Positions 1 through 4,884 of a DNA stretch of 6,056 bases are shown here, piece after piece. Position 1 is the stretch's first letter; every line of letters begins with the position of its first letter. The position numbers and the translations under genes are program-made. The notes under the pieces were generated by a model that was given only the letters and a program-made list of their open reading frames with translations, did no database searches and had not been told where the DNA came from. Source of the stretch: Gammaproteobacteria bacterium. GTDB lineage: Bacteria > Pseudomonadota > Gammaproteobacteria > Steroidobacterales > SZUA-146. The stretch covers positions 1 to 6,056 of the forward strand of contig JABDLQ010000208.1 in NCBI GenBank assembly GCA_013002925.1, written 5' to 3'.

Positions 1-2468
1 AGGGCCTCTACCTGGCGGTTATCGACTCGGGCGTGGATTGGCGCCATCCGATGTTCGGTGGCACCGGCAACAGCACGCCCTTGCCGCGTATCTCCAACGT
101 CGCGCCGAGTCCCGACGACAACACCAAGGTAGTCTATCTTTACAGTATTGCTGATCCTGGTGATCCGACCGATGATTTTGGTCATGGTACGCTCGTCGCA
201 TCTACCGCTGCAGGGTACCGAGTTGATGGCAATACGCCGCCGAATCTCGGTTTCGGAACTGGCCCGGACGGTTTGGGCGTGGGGCCGACGCCAAATGGTG
301 AAGTGTTCCAGGGCATGGCACCGCAGGCAAAAATCCTCGCTTACAAAGTCTGCAATATCGCCGGCACATGCACCGGTGACGTTGAACTTGCGATCGAAGA
401 TGCAGCTTCACCGTTTACGCTGATCGCGGCAGGTACGCCCGACCCTCAGTTTCTTGCCAAACCCGTTGCTGACGTAATTAATCTTTCATTGGGTTCAACG
501 TCAGGCGATGCTGCATCCGCTAGCTCGCGTGCCACTAATAACGCCGCCCTGGCAGGCACGATTGTCGTAACCTCGGCAGGTAACTCAGGCCAGGACGATG
601 ATGATAATCTGGTACCAGGTTCAATCGGTGCACCAGGTGCCGCAACACTCGCCATCACGGTCGGTGCCAGCACGGACCCGGGGTCTGTCGGCGGCGTTGA
701 TATGCTGCTGGCGGGCGAAGTTCCCGGTGAAATATTCGCTCCTGGCGGACCGTCACCTGAAACCGGCGCTGCGTCACAAGCCAATGCGCCCGACCCCAGT
801 GGTCCGCAAGGTCTGACTGCCTTTCCGGTTGCCGGTGGTGGGTTTGTCCCCGAAAACTCCATGTCGGCCCATTACGTATATTACGACCAGCAAACCATTG
901 GTCTGCCGCCTCCTGTAAACCTTGAAAATCGCATGGCCTTTGTCAGAGGTACCGGCGCGTTTGCCAGCATTGCGAACCAGACTGCGACGTTTAACCCGGC
1001 AGCGATCTTTATTATCACGGATACCGAGAACGCGACTGCACTGGTTGTCGCAACCGGAGTGCCCACCTACACCATCGGCGCGGCAAAAGTGGCCCAGCTT
1101 GGCCTGACGCTGAACCCGGCACAGCATGATGTCATTTCAACCCAACCGATCCGCCTTGGTGCCGCAGTTTCTCTGAGCGCGTTTAACTCGACGATGGCCG
1201 GGTTTAGTTCACGTGGTCCAAATGATCATGCCAATGCCGGCTTTCGCGTCATCAAACCCGATGTCACCGCGCCAGGTGTCGCCGTTGCCGGTGCCGCTAC
1301 TCCCGAAGGGCTACCGGATGACACCATCGGTCTTGCCGCTGCCGTGGGTTATACACAGGCCAGTGGCACCAGCTTTTCCAGCCCGATTACTGCGGGTGGC
1401 ATGGTGTTGATCCGTCAGCATCTGCGCAACAATCTGGGCTACGACTCTACGGATCCTTCTGACTATGTCGAGCGCTTCGAGACTGCCACCATCGCACGGG
1501 CGATGCTGATGAACTCCGCTAGTAACCTGCGCACGGGTGACGGTATACCCAACGCCGACCCCGATCCGATTGCCTCGCTTAATGAAATGGGCGCCGGCCA
1601 CATCAACATCGAGGGCGCCATTGCCGCACGCGCCATTATGGTTGCGCCGACCACCTTGTTTGATAACGGCCCCAATGAATACAATCCCCGCGTAGATCAA
1701 AGCGGTGGCAACATAGAAGTCGAGATTCCCAGTGCCAGCTTTGCGCGCGTCGCCGTGGCCAACGCACCAGGTGTTGTCGTACGTACTCATGAAGTGCGAA
1801 TTCGCGATATTACCGGTCTGGGCGGTGGCATGTACGATCTTGCCTTTCAGGATAATCGCAATCTGAATGACGCGGGCTTCAACGTCATTGCAACGGGCAG
1901 CGCCAGCAGTCCTGCCGCGATCACCGAAGTACTGGTCCCGGACAACGCAGAAACCTCCTTTTATGTACGTGTCGAAGCCGACGGCACACAGATTACGACC
2001 GTCAATAAGGAATTCATGTGGTATCTCACAGCGATCCACCGCGATACCGGACAGCGGCTGCGCATCCCGCTCTACTACCGCACGATCGCCGGCAGCGACA
2101 TCGATCTGGACAATGACCTGGTAAACGATGTCAACGACAATTGTCTGCATACGCCGAACACCGATCAGACCGATAGCGACAATGACGGTATTGGTGATGC
2201 CTGTGATAACTGTTCATTAGCTGGCAATCCCAACCAGTGTGACACGAACGGGGACGGCTTTGGCAACCAGTGTGACGGTGACCTGAACAACAACCTGGTA
2301 GTCAACTTTGTCGATCTCGGGATACTGAAATCCACGTTTATGGCCTCACCAGGCGACAGCAGCTGGAACGCTGATGCAGATCTTAACTGCAACGGTGTAG
2401 TTAACTTCGTAGACCTTGGGATTCTGAAGAGCAGCTTCCTGGGCACACCAGGGCCTGGCATCCAGTAA
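1..2468 (+). CDS. Secreted S8 (subtilisin-family) serine protease with PA-type insert and TSP3/dockerin-like C-terminus (5' truncated)
   Basis: The reading frame enters at base 3 and is open to TAA at 2466-2468, giving 821 visible residues. The start lies outside the window. The GTG at 33 is internal, because the catalytic-Asp motif AVIDSGVD begins upstream of it. All subtilase catalytic residues are present: Asp8 (24-26), His61 in GHGT (183-185), oxyanion Asn194 in SAGNSG (582-584) and Ser457 in SGTSFSSP (1371-1373). The 263-residue gap between Asn and Ser holds a PA-like segment (about residues 300-370), as in large extracellular subtilases. Residues about 550-695 look like a beta-rich, Fn3-like region. 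Residues 699-759 are Asp/Asn-rich thrombospondin-3-type repeats with paired Cys. Residues 760-821 are two dockerin-like calcium loops. By family it should cleave extracellular protein, with calcium stabilising the tail. The missing N-terminus should carry a signal peptide and propeptide. The family call is secure; substrate and partners are unknown. Confidence 0.95.
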   Translation, partial: GLYLAVIDSGVDWRHPMFGGTGNSTPLPRISNVAPSPDDNTKVVYLYSIADPGDPTDDFGHGTLVASTAAGYRVDGNTPPNLGFGTGPDGLGVGPTPNGEVFQGMAPQAKILAYKVCNIAGTCTGDVELAIEDAASPFTLIAAGTPDPQFLAKPVADVINLSLGSTSGDAASASSRATNNAALAGTIVVTSAGNSGQDDDDNLVPGSIGAPGAATLAITVGASTDPGSVGGVDMLLAGEVPGEIFAPGGPSPETGAASQANAPDPSGPQGLTAFPVAGGGFVPENSMSAHYVYYDQQTIGLPPPVNLENRMAFVRGTGAFASIANQTATFNPAAIFIITDTENATALVVATGVPTYTIGAAKVAQLGLTLNPAQHDVISTQPIRLGAAVSLSAFNSTMAGFSSRGPNDHANAGFRVIKPDVTAPGVAVAGAATPEGLPDDTIGLAAAVGYTQASGTSFSSPITAGGMVLIRQHLRNNLGYDSTDPSDYVERFETATIARAMLMNSASNLRTGDGIPNADPDPIASLNEMGAGHINIEGAIAARAIMVAPTTLFDNGPNEYNPRVDQSGGNIEVEIPSASFARVAVANAPGVVVRTHEVRIRDITGLGGGMYDLAFQDNRNLNDAGFNVIATGSASSPAAITEVLVPDNAETSFYVRVEADGTQITTVNKEFMWYLTAIHRDTGQRLRIPLYYRTIAGSDIDLDNDLVNDVNDNCLHTPNTDQTDSDNDGIGDACDNCSLAGNPNQCDTNGDGFGNQCDGDLNNNLVVNFVDLGILKSTFMASPGDSSWNADADLNCNGVVNFVDLGILKSSFLGTPGPGIQ
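2097..2279 (+). other. Thrombospondin type-3-like calcium-binding repeat region of the protease
   Basis: Visible residues 699-759 are dominated by Asp and Asn in alternating positions, with motifs such as DNDLVNDVNDNC and TDSDNDGIGDACDNC. Cys residues are spaced as in bacterial thrombospondin type-3 repeats, which bind calcium and form rigid extended linkers in secreted proteins. Here the region links the protease and beta-rich part to the terminal dockerin-like pair. The later part (NPNQCDTNGDGFGNQC) is more degenerate. Confidence 0.8.
2280..2354 (+). repeat. Dockerin-like EF-hand loop, unit 1
   Basis: This is the first of two 25-codon units starting DLNNNLVVNFVDLGILKS (visible residues 760-784). 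Calcium-loop positions 1, 3, 5, 9 and 12 are D760, N762, N764, N768 and D771, which fits the dockerin type I loop. It matches unit 2 at 19 of 25 residues. The unit is well away from the catalytic part and ends in a Pro-Gly turn. Confidence 0.8.
2379..2453 (+). repeat. Dockerin-like EF-hand loop, unit 2
   Basis: This is the second 25-codon unit, starting DLNCNGVVNFVDLGILKS (visible residues 793-817). The loop ligands D793, N795, N797, N801 and D804 are all in place. It ends only four residues before the stop codon, so the pair forms the extreme C-terminus, as dockerin modules often do. Twelve of the 19 residues identical to unit 1 are encoded by a different codon, so the duplication is old and kept at the protein level. 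Confidence 0.8.
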
Positions 2469-2479
2469 AATCAGCGGAC

Positions 2480-2510
2480 TGTGCCGGCGATGTGTGACAT
2501 CGCCGGCGCA
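2480..2510. terminator. Strong hairpin just after the protease gene, possible bidirectional terminator
   Basis: GCCGGCGATGT (2483-2493) and its exact reverse complement (2497-2507) are separated by only GTG. Pairing extends to 2480/2510 with one G-U pair, giving a 14-bp GC-rich stem 12 bases after the stop codon. No T-tract follows on the plus strand. On the minus strand a TTTT occurs about ten bases beyond the stem. It may therefore be a factor-dependent or bidirectional terminator, or a 3'-end-protecting hairpin, rather than a classical intrinsic terminator. Confidence 0.45.
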
Positions 2511-2627
2511 AACCGCGAAGTTGGCGGACAGTGTCCGGCCACTTATGATCTTCTGGTGTGATGGCGCACAGTTCTGCAAATCACGAACTCACACGCAGCT
2601 TTCACTTTTTGCTTAAATGCCGGGACA

Positions 2628-2641
2628 GACTTGATCAAGTC
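2628..2641. promoter_or_regulatory. Perfect 14-bp palindrome GACTTGATCAAGTC
   Basis: This is an uninterrupted two-fold symmetric site, the kind of sequence a dimeric DNA-binding protein would recognise. It contains TTGATC but lacks the properly spaced TTGAT-N4-ATCAA arrangement of FNR/Anr boxes. No gene start lies nearby on either strand, so its role is unknown and chance is possible. Confidence 0.3.
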
Positions 2642-2680
2642 ACATACCGATCCCGCGCCAAGTTTCCGTGATTATAGATA

Positions 2681-2697
2681 CGGACCACGCGCGTCCG
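2681..2697 (-). terminator. Small stem-loop downstream of the diguanylate cyclase gene
   Basis: CGGAC (2681-2685) and GTCCG (2693-2697) form a 5-bp stem with a 7-base loop, beginning about 20 bases after the minus-strand stop codon. The AT-rich run TATCTATAAT follows on the minus strand, but there is no T-run. It is a weak terminator candidate. Confidence 0.25.
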
Positions 2698-2716
2698 GTC
2701 AGATAATACGCTGGTC

Positions 2717-4387
2717 TTATGCTGCCCGATGGCTGGTGGGTGTTTTTGCTGATTCCGGCTGGGATATTTGAATGCGATCCCGCCCGGCATTTTTGGCAGC
2801 ATACAGTGCCTTGTCTGCCCGACAGATCACGCTGGCGTAGGTGACATTGTGCTCATCTAATGTCGCGATGCCTGCGCTGAACCTCACATCCAGCGGACCC
2901 GCATCGGTTTCAATTGGTTCGTCCTTAAACCAGCAGGCAATTTTTGTCGTAATGGACTCGGCTATGTCAGGTGTCGCTGTGGGCAGCAGCATCAGAAACT
3001 CCTCGCCTCCCAACCGCGCGACCACGTCTCCGATACGGGCAGCACTGCGAAGTCGTTGGGCGAATTCTTTTATGACTTCGTCCCCAACTCCGTGCCCAAA
3101 GGTATCATTGATACGTTTGAAGTGATCGATGTCAATGATAACAGCCGAAATCGGAGTGCCATTTTCGTTTGCTTCGGAGAAAATTCTTTCAGCATTGTTG
3201 TTTAAATAGTGCCGGTTAAACAATTGCGTCAACTGATCACGGTGCGCCTGGGAATGCCAGGCTTGCACCGGAGTCCAGGCCCTGACTGCCAGGAACCAGC
3301 CGGCACACATTGAAATGGCCAGTACAAGACACCCTAGCACAAGATTGTTGCGTTCTTTAGCCCGAATGTCTCGCACAAAATCATTCTCGGCGGCAAATGC
3401 ACCGATCAGCCAGGTACTGCCATCTGACAGCTTCAAAGGACGGTGTGCCGATAGGTAGTCTTCCCCAGAGACAGCAAAACGAATCCGGCGATCAGTCGTG
3501 CCATCGGTTACTGCCGCCTGAATAATGCGCAGCGCCTGGCGACCGGCAATGTCAGAGACGGTATCCACGGTCAATAACTCTCGTTGCACCGGACCGTTAC
3601 TGCCAATTTGGGTCGGCTCATCGACAAAAGGGGCAGCGATCAGGATGCCATCGCTGTTTGATATGAATGCTGAGCCGGACTCACCAATCTCGAGCGTGCT
3701 GAGAAACCCGGCCAACGCGTCCAGCTCCAGATCGACGCCGACGACGCCAATCAATTCTCCCTCGGTATCAAAAGCCGGTTTTGCCGCTGTTATACCAAGC
3801 CTCTGCGCTGTGAAGAAAATGTATGGATCCGTCCAGACGAAGCCATTGCTGCTGACGGCATTTTCAAACCAGGGACGAGTTCTGGGATCATAAGAATCAG
3901 CCGGATCGTAACTCGGCTCGGCGGGCGCCTCGCCCGCAGAATGCCACCACAGGCGTGCACCTGGCTCGCTGGCTGATTTGGATTTGACCCGAAAAGTTTT
4001 GTCTTTCTCCGTGCTTCGGGTGACATACAAAAACTCACCGGACAGGGTGCCAATATAAATCCCGGATATTGCGGTATGTTGATCCAGAACGTTGACGAAG
4101 TAATTTTCCAGCCGAATTTGATCATCGACTTCAATTACCCCGGAGGAAAACATTAACGCGGTTGTTTCCACCGTCTCATTCGCGCTATGAAGGAATGATC
4201 TGGTATGGGCCGCCGACTCCTTTGTGGCTGTAGCAAGAGTTCGATGCGCCTGCTGGAGCAGGACTTCTTCAGTGCCGTAATGTGATAACCCAAGAATGGT
4301 AAGGACTGTCAGCACCTGGAATAACACCAGCAGCATGATCGTCAACGCCTTGACCCTGTTCAGTGCTGGAAATTTCGTTATTGCCAT
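2717..4387 (-). CDS. Membrane-bound diguanylate cyclase with periplasmic dCache sensor domain
   Basis: The protein has 556 residues and starts at ATG 4387-4385. An in-frame stop lies a short way upstream, with no other start between. A weak AGG/GGAG lies 10-14 bases before the ATG. Order of parts: membrane segment about 13-35; a periplasmic double-Cache-like domain about 40-340, with YDPRTRPWF (166-174) and a GELIGVVGVDL strand (210-220); second membrane segment about 347-370; no evident HAMP; cytoplasmic GGDEF domain about 375-542. The GGDEF domain has metal-binding D419 and D421, N427 and D428, the active-site signature GGEEF at 460-464 (nt 2996-3010), and the inhibitory RxxD site R451-D454 exactly five residues before it. 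By family it should make c-di-GMP from two GTP in response to a periplasmic small molecule, with product feedback inhibition. The ligand is unknown. The upstream gap has a possible CRP-like site. Confidence 0.95.
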   Translation of the reverse strand: MAITKFPALNRVKALTIMLLVLFQVLTVLTILGLSHYGTEEVLLQQAHRTLATATKESAAHTRSFLHSANETVETTALMFSSGVIEVDDQIRLENYFVNVLDQHTAISGIYIGTLSGEFLYVTRSTEKDKTFRVKSKSASEPGARLWWHSAGEAPAEPSYDPADSYDPRTRPWFENAVSSNGFVWTDPYIFFTAQRLGITAAKPAFDTEGELIGVVGVDLELDALAGFLSTLEIGESGSAFISNSDGILIAAPFVDEPTQIGSNGPVQRELLTVDTVSDIAGRQALRIIQAAVTDGTTDRRIRFAVSGEDYLSAHRPLKLSDGSTWLIGAFAAENDFVRDIRAKERNNLVLGCLVLAISMCAGWFLAVRAWTPVQAWHSQAHRDQLTQLFNRHYLNNNAERIFSEANENGTPISAVIIDIDHFKRINDTFGHGVGDEVIKEFAQRLRSAARIGDVVARLGGEEFLMLLPTATPDIAESITTKIACWFKDEPIETDAGPLDVRFSAGIATLDEHNVTYASVICRADKALYAAKNAGRDRIQISQPESAKTPTSHRAA

Positions 4388-4447
4388 GCCGCTGGCACCT
4401 GCTCCATTAGTACCACTGCCACAGTACTGGCTTCATGGAAAAGGCAC

Positions 4448-4463
4448 TGTGTGATGTGTCACA
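4448..4463. promoter_or_regulatory. CRP/Vfr-like palindromic site
   Basis: TGTGT-GATGTG-TCACA matches the CRP-family consensus TGTGA-N6-TCACA at nine of ten positions and has the right spacing. It lies 61-76 bases upstream of the cyclase start codon on the minus strand, where an activator or repressor site would be expected. A further GTGACA at 4474-4479 forms an extra inverted repeat with TGTCAC at 4457-4462. The site is predicted from sequence alone. Confidence 0.4.
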
Positions 4464-4518
4464 GGAAAAGACGGTGACATACAATCTGACAATTGAACCG
4501 AGAACTGGTTAACAATAA

Positions 4519-4553
4519 TATGGCCCAACATCCAGCCATGTTTCAGGGCCATA
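4519..4553 (-). terminator. Strong hairpin upstream of the cyclase gene: terminator or attenuator candidate
   Basis: TATGGCCC (4519-4526) pairs with GGGCCATA (4546-4553). AACAT (4527-4531) pairs with ATGTT (4538-4542). The result is a 13-bp stem with one 3-base bulge (4543-4545) and a 6-base loop. On the minus strand it is followed by the T-rich TTATTGTT. It would stop readthrough from the upstream GGDEF-EAL gene and the MITE, or act as a leader attenuator if the cyclase promoter lies farther upstream. On the plus strand a T6 run follows only after 11 bases. Confidence 0.45.
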
Positions 4554-4568
4554 AGCGTGTCTGCTTTT

Positions 4569-4739
4569 TTACGAGAGTGTGTGGAAACATCGAATCGTCA
4601 TTGCGAACCCGCAAAGCGGGTGTGGCAATCCCCGTCCGGCTTCTGTGGCATCAATAAGTTAGGGCAGCACAACGTTGGGAGATTGCCGCACGCTTCGCGC
4701 TCGCAAAGACGAAGTGATAGTTTTCACACACCCTCTTAC
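4569..4739. mobile_element. MITE-like element (4573-4735) with terminal inverted repeats and TTAC target duplication
   Basis: The 163-bp element starts with GAGAGTGTGTGGAAAC (4573-4588) and ends with the inverted copy (4720-4735), matching at 14 of 16 bases. It is bracketed by a direct TTAC duplication (4569-4572 and 4736-4739). The similarity continues inward to about 4633 on the left and 4677 on the right, so almost the whole element folds on itself around a 43-base centre. The inner arms read CGTCATTGCGA...GGCAATC, a motif I recall from dispersed palindromic repeats in other bacteria. The left arm has its own small hairpin CCCGC-AAA-GCGGG (4608-4620). There is no transposase, so it would be moved in trans by an unidentified IS. 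Short frames across it are not credible genes. Confidence 0.7.
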
Positions 4740-4884
4740 ATAAGCTGCCAGCTTTCCAATTCGCAGCTTGTCTGGTGTGACTACCCCGTCAGGCGGCGGC
4801 AGCCCCCGGGCCTCACTTTTTAGCGCTGTACGGTCTGCGACGCTCGCCGCCTCGCTCCGGTTCCACTTCAGGTGGAAAAGTGAT
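4740..4884. other. Non-coding stretch after the GGDEF-EAL gene
   Basis: These 145 bases lie between the MITE-like element and the stop codon of the minus-strand GGDEF-EAL gene. They contain an AAGCTG-C-CAGCTT palindrome (4742-4754), an inverted repeat TCACTTTT/AAAAGTGA (4813-4820 and 4876-4883), and a small hairpin TTCCAC-ttcag-GTGGAA (4861-4877) just beyond the stop codon. None is followed by a T-run on the minus strand, so no clear intrinsic terminator is visible for the gene. Confidence 0.45.

Larger units (their letters stand above)
2469..2716. other. Convergent intergenic region, no gene seen
   Basis: These 248 bases separate the 3' ends of the protease (+) and the diguanylate cyclase (-). 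I see no credible coding frame, tRNA or promoter. The content is a series of inverted repeats: a strong hairpin at 2480-2510, small CGGAC/GTCCG stems at 2525-2537 and 2681-2697, and a perfect 14-bp palindrome at 2628-2641. This fits a region where two transcripts end, although no stem is followed by a proper T-run. Confidence 0.6.
4388..4568. other. Upstream leader/promoter region of the diguanylate cyclase gene
   Basis: These 181 bases lie between the cyclase start codon and the MITE-like element. I found no coding frame of interest and no convincing -35/-10 pair on the minus strand. The region holds a CRP-like palindrome (4448-4463), a strong hairpin (4519-4553) and a short AGTAC/GTACT inverted repeat (4409-4413 and 4424-4428), which lies 22-41 bases before the start codon. 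Control of the cyclase most likely acts here. Confidence 0.5.

Noticed and set aside
33..35. GTG as the start of the protease gene
   Set aside because: The conserved AVIDSGVD motif with the catalytic Asp lies upstream of it in the same frame, so the gene begins outside the window.
1311..2150. 279-codon open frame antisense to the protease
   Set aside because: It lies wholly inside the protease gene on the other strand and shows no recognisable domain. The overlapping frame has full catalytic motifs. It is a codon-composition shadow.
2631..2644. FNR/Anr box at the TTGATC palindrome
   Set aside because: The second half does not match ATCAA at the required spacing, and no gene starts nearby.
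2650..2680. Plus-strand promoter with TATAGAT as -10
   Set aside because: No -35 element at a suitable distance, and no downstream plus-strand gene.
4573..4735. CRISPR array or tRNA from the repeated arms between the two minus-strand genes
   Set aside because: The repeats are inverted, not direct with regular spacers, and no cloverleaf or T-loop motif can be formed.
4557..4823. 88-codon plus-strand frame across the MITE-like element
   Set aside because: Most of it is the inverted-repeat sequence of the element. Such peptides are commonly mis-annotated from palindromic repeats.
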